64,000 bases of DNA from Nereida sp965655635 (GCF_965655635.1 NZ_CBFHHE010000002.1:1-64000), one strand, 5' to 3'; positions 41,916 through 51,639 are shown, counted from the first letter of the stretch. Numbers and translations are program-made. Notes: generated from the letters alone by a model not told the origin.

Positions 41916-42605
41916 ATGCGCGGCAAGATCATCGGGATTTTGGTTTTGGGCTTTGTAGGGATTGCGATCCTTTTGAGTTTGGGCAACTGGCAGATGAAAC
42001 GCCTCGCGTGGAAAGAGGGCGTATTGGCCGAGATTGATGCACGCATCACGGGCCCTGTTTCTGAGTTGCCTCAAACCCCCGATCCTACGCGTGATCGTTT
42101 CGCGCCTGTCCAAGTGAGCGGCAATTATACTGGTGAGTATTTGCGCGTGTTGGTCAGCCAAAAGCACGTGGGCGCGGGGTACCGCCATATCGCTGTGCTT
42201 GAGACATCGGCAGGTCGCATCATGATCGACCGTGGTTTCCAGTCTTTGTTGGACGCCCAAGCGCCCCGTTTGACAGGCGATGCGGCGGTTGAGGGTAATT
42301 TGCATTGGCCTTCAGAAGTAGACGGCTACACGCCCGAGCCTGACCTGGCCAAGAACATCTGGTTCGCGCGCGACGTTGATGTCATGGCCAAGGCGCTAAA
42401 CACACGTCCCGTGTTGGTGATTGCGCGCGCGATCGCCCCAACGGATCCAGCTATTTCACCGCTGCCGGTTTCAAGTGATGCGATTCCCAATGATCACCTT
42501 AACTACGCAATCACGTGGTTTTCGCTGGCAATTGTGTGGTTGGGGATGACAGGCTTTGTGGTGTGGCGTATGACGCGCAGGACTGACGAAAGGCAAAATA
42601 CATGA
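41916..42605 (+). CDS. surf1: SURF1-family oxidase assembly protein
   Basis: This heme a insertion factor for cytochrome c oxidase has 229 residues from the ATG at 41916, which has GGGAGA 5 bases upstream. It has an N-terminal membrane helix (MRGKIIGILVLGFVGIAILL) and a C-terminal one (YAITWFSLAIVWLGMTGFVV) flanking the periplasmic SURF1 domain with LGNWQMKRLAWK, GYRHIAVLET and IMIDRGFQ. It overlaps thrC by four bases (ATGA). Confidence 0.93.
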   Translation: MRGKIIGILVLGFVGIAILLSLGNWQMKRLAWKEGVLAEIDARITGPVSELPQTPDPTRDRFAPVQVSGNYTGEYLRVLVSQKHVGAGYRHIAVLETSAGRIMIDRGFQSLLDAQAPRLTGDAAVEGNLHWPSEVDGYTPEPDLAKNIWFARDVDVMAKALNTRPVLVIARAIAPTDPAISPLPVSSDAIPNDHLNYAITWFSLAIVWLGMTGFVVWRMTRRTDERQNT

Positions 42606-43984
42606 AGTACCATTCAACCCGTGGCAATGCGCCTGTTTTGACGTTCGAACAGGCGATGCTTACTGGCCTTGCGCGTGATGGCGGATTGTATCTTCCCGAG
42701 AGCATCCCGACATTTTCAAAAGCTGACATCGCGGCAATGGCGGGCCTGAGTTATGAGGAAAGAGCCTTCCGTGTGATGCGTCCATTTACAGGCGAAACGT
42801 TCACAGACGAAGAATTCGCGGATCTGATTGCAAAGGCTTATGCGGGTTTCGGTCATGCTGCGCGCGCGCCTTTGGTGCAGGTTGCGCCGAACCATTTCTT
42901 GCTTGAACTGTTTCACGGACCAACCTTGGCGTTCAAAGATTTCGCCATGCAGCTGATCGGTCAGATGTTTGAATTCGCGCTCAAGCGCAATGGTGAGCGG
43001 GTCACGATTGTGGGTGCAACATCGGGTGATACTGGCTCAGCCGCGATGGAGGCTTTCCGCGGGCTTGAAGCGGTTGACCTGTTCATTTTGTACCCGCATG
43101 GCCGTGTGTCTGACGTGCAGCGCCGCCAGATGACAACGCCGTCAGAGGTCAATGTACATGCCTTGGCGGTCGATGGGGATTTCGACACGTGCCAAGCGGC
43201 TGTGAAGGACATGTTCAACGACTTTGATTTTCGCGATGATGTCCGTCTTGCTGGAGTTAACTCAATCAACTGGGCGCGTGTGCTGGCGCAAGTTGTATAC
43301 TACTTCTCGAGCGCAGTGAGCCTCGGTGCGCCGCACCGTGAGGTTAGCTTTACGGTGCCGACTGGTAACTTTGGCGACATTTTTGCCGGCTACATTGCTA
43401 AACAGATGGGCCTAACCATCGACAAGCTGGCCATCGCAACCAACCAAAACGACATCCTGCACCGTACTCTTGAGACAGGCGTTTACAGCACCGAAGGGGT
43501 GAAGCCTTCGATCAGCCCGTCCATGGATATTCAGGTCAGCTCGAACTTTGAACGCGCGCTTTATTATGCCTATGGAAGCGACGGTGCTGCGATTGCCCAA
43601 CAAATGGATGAGCTGAAGCAAAGCGGTGCATTTACCGTTAGCCAAGGGGCTATTTCAACGCTGCGCGATACATTTGCATCTGGCCGCGCGTCCGAAGACG
43701 AAACCGCAGCGGCCATTACGCGCTATCATGCGGATCACGGTGAATTGTTGTGCCCACACTCAGCTGTGGGTGTACACGTCGCAGAAGGGCATTTGGGTGC
43801 TACGCCGATGATTACTTTGGCCACTGCACATCCCGCGAAATTCCCAGGCGCAGTCGAGGCGGCCAGCGGTGTTTTCCCTGCATTGCCCGCGCGTATGGCG
43901 GATTTGTTTGAGCGCGACGAGCGTATCACCCGCGTGACTGGCGGCGTCTCTGACATCAAGACCATCATCAAGGATCGTATCTAA
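42602..43984 (+). CDS. thrC: Threonine synthase
   Basis: This pyridoxal-phosphate enzyme converts O-phosphohomoserine to threonine (460 residues, the long bacterial type). The PLP lysine is in GPTLAFKDFAMQLIG, and the cofactor phosphate loop includes VGATSGDTGSAAMEAFRG. The N-terminus MKYHSTRGNAPVLTFEQAM is characteristic. Translation is coupled to surf1, a fixed arrangement in Rhodobacterales that mixes respiration and amino acid synthesis for no evident functional reason. Confidence 0.97.
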   Translation: MKYHSTRGNAPVLTFEQAMLTGLARDGGLYLPESIPTFSKADIAAMAGLSYEERAFRVMRPFTGETFTDEEFADLIAKAYAGFGHAARAPLVQVAPNHFLLELFHGPTLAFKDFAMQLIGQMFEFALKRNGERVTIVGATSGDTGSAAMEAFRGLEAVDLFILYPHGRVSDVQRRQMTTPSEVNVHALAVDGDFDTCQAAVKDMFNDFDFRDDVRLAGVNSINWARVLAQVVYYFSSAVSLGAPHREVSFTVPTGNFGDIFAGYIAKQMGLTIDKLAIATNQNDILHRTLETGVYSTEGVKPSISPSMDIQVSSNFERALYYAYGSDGAAIAQQMDELKQSGAFTVSQGAISTLRDTFASGRASEDETAAAITRYHADHGELLCPHSAVGVHVAEGHLGATPMITLATAHPAKFPGAVEAASGVFPALPARMADLFERDERITRVTGGVSDIKTIIKDRI

Positions 43985-45244
43985 GTGAGTGTTCAAACCC
44001 ATCGTCTGTCCAACGGCTTTCGCATTGTAACAGAGCACATGGAGGGGCTGAAAAGCGCGTCTATCGGCATTTGGGTGCAAGCGGGCGGTCGCAATGAAAC
44101 GCTGCCGCAAAACGGCATCGCGCATTTTCTCGAACATATGGCCTTCAAAGGCACCAAGCGGCGTAGCGCGTTGCAAATCGCTGAGGCAATTGAAGACGTG
44201 GGCGGCTATATCAACGCATATACCAGCCGCGAGATGACGGCCTACTATGCCCGCGTGTTGGAAAATGATGTGCCGCTGGCGCTTGATGTGATTGGCGATA
44301 TTGTTCTCAATCCTGTTTTTGACCCTGCGGAAATTGAGGTCGAACGAGGTGTGATTTTGCAAGAGATCGGCCAGTCGTTGGATACGCCGGACGATATTGT
44401 GTTCGATTGGTTGCAAGAAGAGGCTTATCCCGACCAAGCGATCGGGCGTACTATACTGGGGCCTGTTGAGCGGGTTCAAAGCTTTAGCCGTGATGATTTG
44501 GCGCAATTTGTGGCACAGCACTACGGCCCCAGTCAGATGATTTTGTCCGCTGCTGGTGCCGTGGATCATGATGATCTTGTCCGTCGTGCAGAAGAAATGT
44601 TTGGCCATTTGCCCGCCGCGCCGTCCATTCAATCAGACGCCGCACGTTTTGAAGGCGGAGAGCGGCGAGAGGTGAAATCCCTGGAGCAGGTGCACTTTGC
44701 CTTGGCATTGGAAGGGCCGGACTACCGCGATCCGCAGATCTACACGGCCCAGATATTTGCCACGGCATTCGGGGGTGGCATGTCGAGCCGCCTGTTCCAA
44801 GAAATCCGCGAAAAGCGTGGGTTGTGCTATACGATTTTCAGTCAGGCAGGCGCCTATGCGGACACGGGCTTGATGACGATTTATGCAGGCACAAGCGCCG
44901 AGCAAATCGGAGATCTGGCTGGTCTGACCATGGACGAGATGAAACGTGCCGCCAGTGATATGACCCCAGAAGAAGTGGCGCGTGCGCGTGCACAGATGAA
45001 GGCGGGGATGTTGATGGGGCTTGAAAGCCCATCTGCGCGTTGCGAACGGTTGGCGCGGATGATGTCGATCTGGGACCGTATCCCTCAGCTGGATGAGGCG
45101 GTTGAGCGGATTGATGCGGTCACCACGGGAGATGTCAAAGATTTCGCTGAAAACCTTGGGACGGCCCGCAGCGCGATGGCGCTTTATGGTCCTGTCGAAC
45201 AAGCGCCGCACCTTGAGCAGTTAAAGGCGCGACTGGCCGCCTAA
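43985..45244 (+). CDS. M16-family zinc peptidase (mitochondrial processing peptidase-like)
   Basis: This insulinase-type metalloprotease (419 residues) starts with GTG directly after the thrC stop. The inverted zinc motif is HFLEHMAF (HxxEH), near residue 45, and the distal Glu is in VERGVILQEIG. The glycine-rich loop and substrate-binding region GGGMSSRLFQEIREKRGLCY appears in the second domain. It is the bacterial relative of the mitochondrial processing peptidase beta subunit. A signal peptide is absent, so it is probably cytoplasmic. Confidence 0.94.
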   Translation: MSVQTHRLSNGFRIVTEHMEGLKSASIGIWVQAGGRNETLPQNGIAHFLEHMAFKGTKRRSALQIAEAIEDVGGYINAYTSREMTAYYARVLENDVPLALDVIGDIVLNPVFDPAEIEVERGVILQEIGQSLDTPDDIVFDWLQEEAYPDQAIGRTILGPVERVQSFSRDDLAQFVAQHYGPSQMILSAAGAVDHDDLVRRAEEMFGHLPAAPSIQSDAARFEGGERREVKSLEQVHFALALEGPDYRDPQIYTAQIFATAFGGGMSSRLFQEIREKRGLCYTIFSQAGAYADTGLMTIYAGTSAEQIGDLAGLTMDEMKRAASDMTPEEVARARAQMKAGMLMGLESPSARCERLARMMSIWDRIPQLDEAVERIDAVTTGDVKDFAENLGTARSAMALYGPVEQAPHLEQLKARLAA

Positions 45245-45834
45245 TGCTGAGATCAAAACGCAAAGTCATTATCGAAACGGAGCGAATGACCCTTCGCCAA
45301 CCGGCGCATAGTGATTTTCGTTTTTGGGCGTCACAGCGCAGCGATAGCGATGATTTTCTAACGCCTTGGGAACCAACTTGGGCGGCGGATCACTTGTCAC
45401 GCAAGGCGTTTACCAATCGAGTTTACTGGGCACAGCGGGCGATCACCCAAGGCACGGCTCTGCCGCTTTTCTTGATCCGCCGTGAAGATCAGGCGCTGAT
45501 CGGTGCAATCACCCTTGATAACATCCGTCGCGGTCCTGCGCAGGCCGGCACATTGGGATATTGGGTTGCGCGCACTGCGGCACGGCAGGGGTTCATGCGC
45601 GAAGCTATCGAAGCCACGACCCATTATGCTTTCAACACCCTTGATCTAAGCCGTCTTGAGGCGGCTTGCTTGCCTGAGAACAAAGCATCGCGGGGCGTTT
45701 TAGAGAAGTCGGGCTTCAAATACGAAGGCGTTGCACAAAGCTATCTGCAAATTGACGGACGCTGGCGCAATCATGTGCTGTATGCCAATTTGCGCGGCGA
45801 CCGTCGGGGTAGAACGGACATCGGTCTGGCTTAA
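45244..45834 (+). CDS. GNAT N-acetyltransferase, RimJ/RimL type
   Basis: This 196-residue acetyltransferase has the RimJ-type N-terminus ETERMTLRQPAHSDF, the acetyl-CoA region around GTLGYWVARTAARQGFMREA, and the C-terminal motif RLEAACLPENKASRGVLEKSGFKYEG. It probably acetylates a protein N-terminus (ribosomal protein S5-like) or a small amine. It overlaps the peptidase stop by one base (TAATG). The 125 bases after it hold a pair of nested inverted repeats but no gene. Confidence 0.85.
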   Translation: MLRSKRKVIIETERMTLRQPAHSDFRFWASQRSDSDDFLTPWEPTWAADHLSRKAFTNRVYWAQRAITQGTALPLFLIRREDQALIGAITLDNIRRGPAQAGTLGYWVARTAARQGFMREAIEATTHYAFNTLDLSRLEAACLPENKASRGVLEKSGFKYEGVAQSYLQIDGRWRNHVLYANLRGDRRGRTDIGLA

Positions 45835-45959
45835 GGGGCTGCTTTTGCACGGCACCGCACTACGTTTTCACATGTTACCAGCCGTGCCATGTTGTAGCCT
45901 TTTCACCAAGCGGACAGCATGGCATGAAGCCCCAACCGCCCGTGATTTAAGGATGCGCT

Positions 45960-47384
45960 ATGTCGATTGCACCGCTTGTTTCCGCAACGTCTGATTTTGA
46001 GGCCAAAGTACGCGCCTTAATGCCCCATGATGTGTTTGCGCCTGTCACTGCTTCCTACCTTGAAGAGCCGCGTGGACGTTACGCTGGCACAGCGGGACTG
46101 CTTGCGAAACCGCGCACAACCGAGCAAATCGCGGCCCTTGTTGCGGCGGCTCATGCTTATGGTGTTGCGGTCATTCCATACGGTGGTGGAACGGGACTTG
46201 TTGGTGGGCAGATTGCGGAAGACGGTGTGCCCCCTCTGATCTTGTCGCTAGAGCGAATGACGGCGTTGCGTTCCATGCACGCCGAGGAAGGCGTGATGGT
46301 GGTTGAAGCAGGAATGATCCTTGCGGATGTTCAGTTACACGCCCGCGCCGAAGGCCTGATGTTTCCGCTCTCGCTTGCCAGTGAGGGCAGTGCGCGGGTG
46401 GGCGGCGTGCTGTCGACTAATGCTGGCGGCGTAAATGTCCTGCGCTACGGAAATGCGCGCGATCTGTGCCTTGGTCTTGAGGTCGTGATGCCCGATGGCA
46501 CAATCTGGAACGGCTTAACGCGTTTGCGCAAAAACAACACAGGCTATGATCTACGTCACCTGATGGTTGGCGCCGAAGGGACCCTTGGGATTATTACTGC
46601 TGCGTGTTTGCGCCTGCACCCTGAGCCCGCCTCAGAAGGAACAGCGTTTATGGCAGTGCGTGATCCGCGTGCTGCACTATCGCTTCTTGCACTGACGCAA
46701 AAGCGTATGGGCGGCGGGGTTTCTGCGTTTGAGCTTATCCACAAGCAGGGCCTAGATTTTTTGTCTGAGACGCTGCCAGATGTGCGCCAGCCTTTTGCTG
46801 AAAAACCCGAGTGGATGGTGCTGATTGACGTTGGTTTGGCCCAAGGACTTGATCCTGCGATGGCACTTGAGGCGTTGTTTACCGAAGCAAGCGAGGCCGG
46901 CTTGGTAAGCGACGGCTTAATTGCACAATCACAAAGCCAGCGGCAGCAGTTTTGGGCCTTGCGCGAGAATATCCCGGAAGCAAATCGCCGGATTGGCTCG
47001 GTGAGCAGTCATGACATTTCGGTGCCGCTGTCGGCTATCCCTGCGTTCATCGAACGTGGCAATCAGGCGATTGCACAGCTGGGATCGTTTAGGGTGAATT
47101 GTTTTGGTCACGTGGGCGACGGTAATCTTCACTACAACGTCTTTCCGGTGGATGGCAAAAGCCGTGCCGATCATGAGCACCAGCGCGAAGATATTAAGAG
47201 CACAGTCCACGACCTTGTCCATGACATGGGCGGGTCGGTGAGTGCTGAGCATGGTGTTGGGCGGCTCAAAGTTGCTGATCTTGTGCGCTATAGCGATCCG
47301 GCCAAACTGGTCGCGATGCGTGCCATTAAAGACGCGCTTGACCCAAAGGGAATTATGAACCCTGGCGCTGTGTTGGCGCGCTAG
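45960..47384 (+). CDS. FAD-linked oxidoreductase (GlcD / D-lactate dehydrogenase type)
   Basis: This is a 474-residue flavoprotein of the PCMH family. FAD binding is shown by VIPYGGGTGLVGGQ near residue 78 and SEGSARVGGVLSTNAGG near 140. The C-terminal substrate domain has CFGHVGDGNLHYN and ends with the conserved ALDPKGIMNPGAV. It oxidises a 2-hydroxy acid (D-lactate, glycolate or D-2-hydroxyglutarate) and passes electrons onward. No glcE/glcF subunit genes are adjacent, which favours a single-subunit D-lactate or 2-hydroxyglutarate dehydrogenase over glycolate oxidase. Confidence 0.85.
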   Translation: MSIAPLVSATSDFEAKVRALMPHDVFAPVTASYLEEPRGRYAGTAGLLAKPRTTEQIAALVAAAHAYGVAVIPYGGGTGLVGGQIAEDGVPPLILSLERMTALRSMHAEEGVMVVEAGMILADVQLHARAEGLMFPLSLASEGSARVGGVLSTNAGGVNVLRYGNARDLCLGLEVVMPDGTIWNGLTRLRKNNTGYDLRHLMVGAEGTLGIITAACLRLHPEPASEGTAFMAVRDPRAALSLLALTQKRMGGGVSAFELIHKQGLDFLSETLPDVRQPFAEKPEWMVLIDVGLAQGLDPAMALEALFTEASEAGLVSDGLIAQSQSQRQQFWALRENIPEANRRIGSVSSHDISVPLSAIPAFIERGNQAIAQLGSFRVNCFGHVGDGNLHYNVFPVDGKSRADHEHQREDIKSTVHDLVHDMGGSVSAEHGVGRLKVADLVRYSDPAKLVAMRAIKDALDPKGIMNPGAVLAR

Positions 47385-47414
47385 AGCGTTATTGCCGCGC
47401 GCCAGTTTGCGAGG

Positions 47415-47957
47415 TTATTCGCCTTCAAACGCACAAAGCGCGTGGATGTCGACGCCCATCGCCTCAAGCTTGGCACGCCCACCAAGATCAGGCAGATCAA
47501 TTACAAAAGCGCATCCAACAATCTCGGCTCCGAGCTTTTCGAGCAATTTGATACCAGCCTCAGCAGTGCCGCCCGTTGCCAAAAGATCATCAACCACCAG
47601 AACCTTTTCGCCTGGCTGAATGGCATCATCGTGGATTTCCATCGTCGCTTCGCCGTACTCCAAAGTGTAATCTTGACTGAGGGTTTTGCCGGGTAGTTTG
47701 CCTTTTTTGCGGATTGGCACGAACCCAACGCTAAGCTGGTGGGCGATGGCACCGCCAAGGATAAACCCGCGTGCTTCCAGCCCCACAATCCGGTCGATAT
47801 CAGTGCCCGCATAAGGATGCAGCAATTGGTCAATCGCGATGCGAAATCCGCGTGGGTCTGCAAAAAGTGTGGTCACATCACGGTACATGATCCCTTCATG
47901 TGGAAAGTCAGGGATTGTACGAATGTAGTCGCGGACGGTCTTGTTTGAGCGGGCCAT
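47415..47957 (-). CDS. apt: Adenine phosphoribosyltransferase
   Basis: Apt salvages adenine to AMP with PRPP (180 residues). The PRPP-binding motif is KVLVVDDLLATGGTAEA, with the hood region in GLEARGFILGGAIAHQL and PIRKKGKLPGKTLSQDY. An AAGGAGG ribosome site lies 5 bases before the ATG. It converges with the oxidoreductase gene across a 30-base gap. Confidence 0.96.
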   Translation of the reverse strand: MARSNKTVRDYIRTIPDFPHEGIMYRDVTTLFADPRGFRIAIDQLLHPYAGTDIDRIVGLEARGFILGGAIAHQLSVGFVPIRKKGKLPGKTLSQDYTLEYGEATMEIHDDAIQPGEKVLVVDDLLATGGTAEAGIKLLEKLGAEIVGCAFVIDLPDLGGRAKLEAMGVDIHALCAFEGE

Positions 47958-48031
47958 GGTGGCCTCCTTTACGCGGGCATTGGGATGTTGGCTTGTGACC
48001 GCGTTGCGGCAGCTATGTCAACGGTACTGGC

Positions 48032-48652
48032 TTACTTTTGATCGGGGCGGGTCAGTGTGAAAACGTCACGGACGGCGGTATAGTCTTTGTAGCCCATGCG
48101 GGCCAGTGGCGTGAAGCTGGTGATGTCAAACCGGCCATCGACTATGCAATCATCGCGCATATGAACCCCTGTGACTTCGCCCAGAACCAAGAAGTTATGC
48201 TCACCGCGCAGAGGGATGATTTCGGTCAATTTACATTCAAGAGCGGCGGGCGCACCTGCGATGCGCGCGCAAGAAATCGTCTCGCATTGTTCCTTTGTCA
48301 GGCCTGCGTGCTCAAACTCATCCACGTCTTTTGGCAGCATTTCACTGCTGGCGTTCATGGCGTCACGGGCGGTGAATTCAACTATGTTGACGCAAAAAAC
48401 GCCGCTTTCACGGATGTTGGCGACGCTGTCCTTGGTGTCACCACGGTCCGCCTTGCTGCTGGTCGAAGAAAACATCACCTGAGGGGGCGTGTACGCGACC
48501 GCGTTGAAAAACGAATAAGGTGCGAGGTTGTCTGAGCCGTCCGTATCACGGGTGCTGATCCAGCCGATGGGGCGGGGGGTCACAATGGCGTTGAACGGGT
48601 TATGGGCCAGCCCGCTGCCGGCGCCTGCCTCGGTTGAGGGGGTGTAGAACAT
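48032..48652 (-). CDS. Flavin reductase-like FMN-binding protein
   Basis: This 206-residue protein belongs to the DIM6/NTAB flavin reductase group. Typical segments are PFNAIVTPRPIGWISTRD, NLAPYSFFNAVAYTPPQVMF and SGVFCVNIVEFTARDAMNASS. It likely binds FMN and may reduce flavins or a small substrate with NAD(P)H; the partner is unknown. It is transcribed divergently from the GNAT gene, with 85 bases between starts. Confidence 0.85.
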   Translation of the reverse strand: MFYTPSTEAGAGSGLAHNPFNAIVTPRPIGWISTRDTDGSDNLAPYSFFNAVAYTPPQVMFSSTSSKADRGDTKDSVANIRESGVFCVNIVEFTARDAMNASSEMLPKDVDEFEHAGLTKEQCETISCARIAGAPAALECKLTEIIPLRGEHNFLVLGEVTGVHMRDDCIVDGRFDITSFTPLARMGYKDYTAVRDVFTLTRPDQK

Positions 48653-48737
48653 GGTTGATGTACCTTTGCGCTTTGCCCCACGTTAACCTGCATGATAGGG
48701 CGAGTTCTAGTGGCACGATAAGCAAAAGGTGAGCAGC

Positions 48738-49232
48738 GTGGCGGGGTTACGTGAAGAAAGTCAGCACGACTGGTGGGAGGTAGAGGCGCTTTATGACCTT
48801 TGCTTTGCGCCAGGTCGTGAGGCGCTTTCTTCCTACCGATTACGCGACGGCGTGGCTCAGGTGCCGGGGCTGTCATTGGTGGCGCGTGATGAGGCGGGTA
48901 TTTTGGGCGGTGCGATCCGGTATTGGCCTGTGCAAATCGGCAGTGACACGGCGCTTTTGCTGGGCCCAGTTGCCGTTCACCCCACGCGGCAGGGCGAAGG
49001 ATTGGGCAGCGTGCTTATTCGCGACAGTCTTTCACGGGCGCAAAACCTTGGGTGGACTCGTGTCATTTTGGTGGGTGATGCGCCGTATTATTCCAAATTC
49101 GGGTTTTGCAAACTGACGGATGTGACCATGCCACCACCAACAAACCCCGAACGTGTCTTGGGCCTCCCTTTGGTGCCGCGTGCTTGGGATGGCGTCACAG
49201 GACAGGTGCAAAAAGTAGACAGCGCGTCCTAG
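48738..49232 (+). CDS. GNAT N-acetyltransferase (YhbS-like)
   Basis: This 164-residue acetyltransferase shows GPVAVHPTRQGEGLGSVLIRDSL, the acetyl-CoA pyrophosphate loop, and DAPYYSKFGF, a segment typical of YhbS-type members. I set the start at GTG 48738 because AAAAGG (48724-48729) stands 8 bases upstream; the earlier GTG at 48729 would overlap that ribosome site. The substrate is unknown. Its stop overlaps the convergent ptsP stop by four bases (49229-49232). Confidence 0.8.
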   Translation: MAGLREESQHDWWEVEALYDLCFAPGREALSSYRLRDGVAQVPGLSLVARDEAGILGGAIRYWPVQIGSDTALLLGPVAVHPTRQGEGLGSVLIRDSLSRAQNLGWTRVILVGDAPYYSKFGFCKLTDVTMPPPTNPERVLGLPLVPRAWDGVTGQVQKVDSAS

Positions 49233-51472
49233 CCAAGGCTGCGGATATAGGCTGCGATGTCGTCACGGACTGACATTTTGCCTTCGGCGCGTGCAGTCTC
49301 GATCACCTTTTTTACATCTGCCAAATTGACCCGCATCAACAATGATTTCACGGGGCCAATTGAGGCGGGGCGCATCGACAACGTGCGAAGTCCCATCGCG
49401 GCAAAGCAAACCGCTTCAATCGGTTTGCCTGCGTCTTCGCCACAGAACGAGATCGGCGTTTGCGTCTTGCTGCACCGGTCTACGATCATTTCCATGAAGG
49501 ACAAAAAGCTGACGTTCAGGCTATCGTAACGTTTGCGGACGCGTTCGTTTTCACGGTCCGCAGCAAAGAAAAACTGTTTAAGATCATTACCGCCAATAGA
49601 TAAAAAATCTACGTCTTCAAAAAATGCATCAGGGGCAAAGGCCAAAGATGGAGTTTCCAACATGGCGCCGACTTCGATGTTTTCGGGCAGAATATGCCCA
49701 AGCGCTTCTTCGCGTTTAATCGCTTTTGTCAGGGCTGCGCGGGCTTGCGTGAACTCTTCGTACTGGGCCACGAACGGAAACATAACAGTAAGTGCCCGGC
49801 CGTTTGCAGCGCGCAAAAGCGCTTGCAGCTGCATCCTCAAGACGCCCGGCTTATCGAGGCCCACACGGATCGCACGCCACCCTAATGCAGGGTTCGGTTC
49901 GTCTTGTGGCTTCATATAGGGCAGAACTTTGTCCGAGCCGATATCAAGCGTCCGGAACACAACGCGCTTGCCTTGTGCCGCATCAAGCACACGGCCATAC
50001 AAGTTGGCCAACTCTGATCGGCGAGGGAATTGATTGCGCACAAGAAACTGTAATTCTGTCCTAAAAAGGCCCACGCCCTCTGCACCGGAATTCTCAAGGC
50101 TTGGCAAATCGGCCATAAGTCCGGCGTTCATCTGTAGCGAAATAGTTGTGCCGCACAAAGCGGTGGCCGGCTTGTGACGAATGTCCGTGTAGCGGTCCTG
50201 CGCTTTGGCGAGCATCGCGATTTTATCTTTGAACGCAGTGGTAACGGTGTCCTCGGGGCGCAGGTGCACAATGCCCTGTTCTCCGTCCACAAGAATTTGA
50301 TCACCGTTGAGCGCCTCTGTCGTGACGCCTTTCGCTTGTATCACCAGTGGGATGGCAAGTGCGCGCGCAACAATTCCTGCGTGGCTGCCGACGCTGCCTT
50401 CTTCGAGGACAATCGCACGCAGTTTGCGCCCGTATTCAAGCAACTCGCCCGGACCAATATTGCGCGCCACAAGGACAGGGTGCTCTGGCATTTCAGCGCC
50501 GGTGTCGGCACCTTGGCCCGTTAGAATCCGTAGGAGGCGGTTAGATAGGTCATCAAGGTCTTGCAGCCGCTCGCGTAGATAGGCGTCTGTGACTTCGTTC
50601 ATCCGTGTGCGGGCGGCGGATTGTTCTTTTTCAACGGCGGCTTCGGCGGACAGGCCAAGTTCGATGTCTTCATCCATCCGGCGAAGCCAGCCCTTTGAGT
50701 TGGCAAACATCCGGTAGGCCTCAAGAACCTGTTTTTGCTCTTTGTCGCCGGTTCCCGCACCAGTCAGCATTTCGTCAACGGACATGCGCAATGTCTCAAC
50801 TGCATCGTTGAGGCGTTTGTGCTCTGCTTCGGGGTCATCGGCCACGGGGTTTGTGACGACAACGCGGGGTTCGTGCAGATAGACCTGCCCCGCGGCGGCA
50901 CCTTCTTGGCCTACTGATCCACGGAACATAACGGCGCGTTGGTGTAGCGCGCCCACGCCGGTCTCGTCGCTGACAAACGCGCCAAGCTCTGTCATCTCTG
51001 CAAGCACCATTGCCACCACTTCAAGCCCATAGATTTCGTCGGCGGTGTATTCACGGGTTTGGCGCGATTGAACGACCAACACGCCCAATACTTCGCCTAG
51101 CCGTTGGATTGGCACGCCCAGAAAACCGGAAAAGACCTCTTCGCCGGTTTCGGGCATATAGCGGAAACCACGTTGTTGTGGCGCGTTGTCGGTATTTACC
51201 AGACGTTTGGTGCGCGCCACGCTGCCTACAAGCCCTTCACCAAGTCGCATACGGGTTTGGTGGACAGCTTCTGCGTTGAGGCCCTGTGTGGCGCAAAGTT
51301 CAAGGGTGTCATCGTCGCAAAACAGGTAGATAGAGCACACATCTGTGCCCATGCTTTGGGCAATCAGTTGAGTAATGTCGTCCATGCGCGCTTGGCCCGC
51401 GCGGTCGTTGGCCATAGTGTCGCGCAGTGCGCCAAGCAGCTTGCGGCTTTCGCTCTCAGAAGTTTGTGACAC
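49229..51472 (-). CDS. ptsP: PTS(Ntr) enzyme I, phosphoenolpyruvate--protein phosphotransferase
   Basis: This is the first enzyme of the nitrogen-related PTS (747 residues). An N-terminal GAF domain (about residues 15-155) precedes the enzyme I core. The phosphorylated histidine is in GSVGSHAGIVARALAIP near residue 365. The PEP-binding TIM barrel has EGVGLFRTELQFL, RTLDIGSDKVLPY and the C-terminal CGEDAG. It phosphorylates NPr, then EIIA(Ntr), linking nitrogen, carbon and potassium control. It lies downstream of lysC on the same strand, a conserved alphaproteobacterial pairing. Confidence 0.94.
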   Translation of the reverse strand: MSQTSESESRKLLGALRDTMANDRAGQARMDDITQLIAQSMGTDVCSIYLFCDDDTLELCATQGLNAEAVHQTRMRLGEGLVGSVARTKRLVNTDNAPQQRGFRYMPETGEEVFSGFLGVPIQRLGEVLGVLVVQSRQTREYTADEIYGLEVVAMVLAEMTELGAFVSDETGVGALHQRAVMFRGSVGQEGAAAGQVYLHEPRVVVTNPVADDPEAEHKRLNDAVETLRMSVDEMLTGAGTGDKEQKQVLEAYRMFANSKGWLRRMDEDIELGLSAEAAVEKEQSAARTRMNEVTDAYLRERLQDLDDLSNRLLRILTGQGADTGAEMPEHPVLVARNIGPGELLEYGRKLRAIVLEEGSVGSHAGIVARALAIPLVIQAKGVTTEALNGDQILVDGEQGIVHLRPEDTVTTAFKDKIAMLAKAQDRYTDIRHKPATALCGTTISLQMNAGLMADLPSLENSGAEGVGLFRTELQFLVRNQFPRRSELANLYGRVLDAAQGKRVVFRTLDIGSDKVLPYMKPQDEPNPALGWRAIRVGLDKPGVLRMQLQALLRAANGRALTVMFPFVAQYEEFTQARAALTKAIKREEALGHILPENIEVGAMLETPSLAFAPDAFFEDVDFLSIGGNDLKQFFFAADRENERVRKRYDSLNVSFLSFMEMIVDRCSKTQTPISFCGEDAGKPIEAVCFAAMGLRTLSMRPASIGPVKSLLMRVNLADVKKVIETARAEGKMSVRDDIAAYIRSLG

Positions 51473-51551
51473 CCGTATTCAACCACCGTTAGGACGCCTT
51501 AGCTGGCGCCATGATGGTGTCATACCTGTATTTTACCCGTGGGTCATCAAG

Positions 51552-51561
51552 TTAGCGCTAA
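51552..51561. promoter_or_regulatory. TTAGCGCTAA palindrome upstream of ptsP
   Basis: A perfect 10-bp palindrome with a central CG-type core lies 80 bases before the ptsP start in the lysC-ptsP gap. TAAGCGCT, a close half-match, recurs at about 51577. This form is used by some LacI-family regulators of alphaproteobacteria, but a 10-bp palindrome can arise by chance. Confidence 0.25.
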
Positions 51562-51639
51562 GCCCGTCTGAAATTGTAAGCGCTGCGCGTGGGGGTGGTG
51601 AAAAATGCAGAAAAAACAGGGTGTTACACGGCCTAGCGT

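Noticed and set aside
43760..44632. 290-codon minus-strand ORF across thrC and the M16 peptidase gene
   Set aside because: Shadow of two real genes; its product has no domain pattern.
45835..45932. Nested inverted repeats GGGGCT...AGCCCC and GCACGGC...GCCGTGC before the FAD oxidoreductase gene
   Set aside because: The arms are short and far apart, with no T-run and no match to a known riboswitch or IS end.
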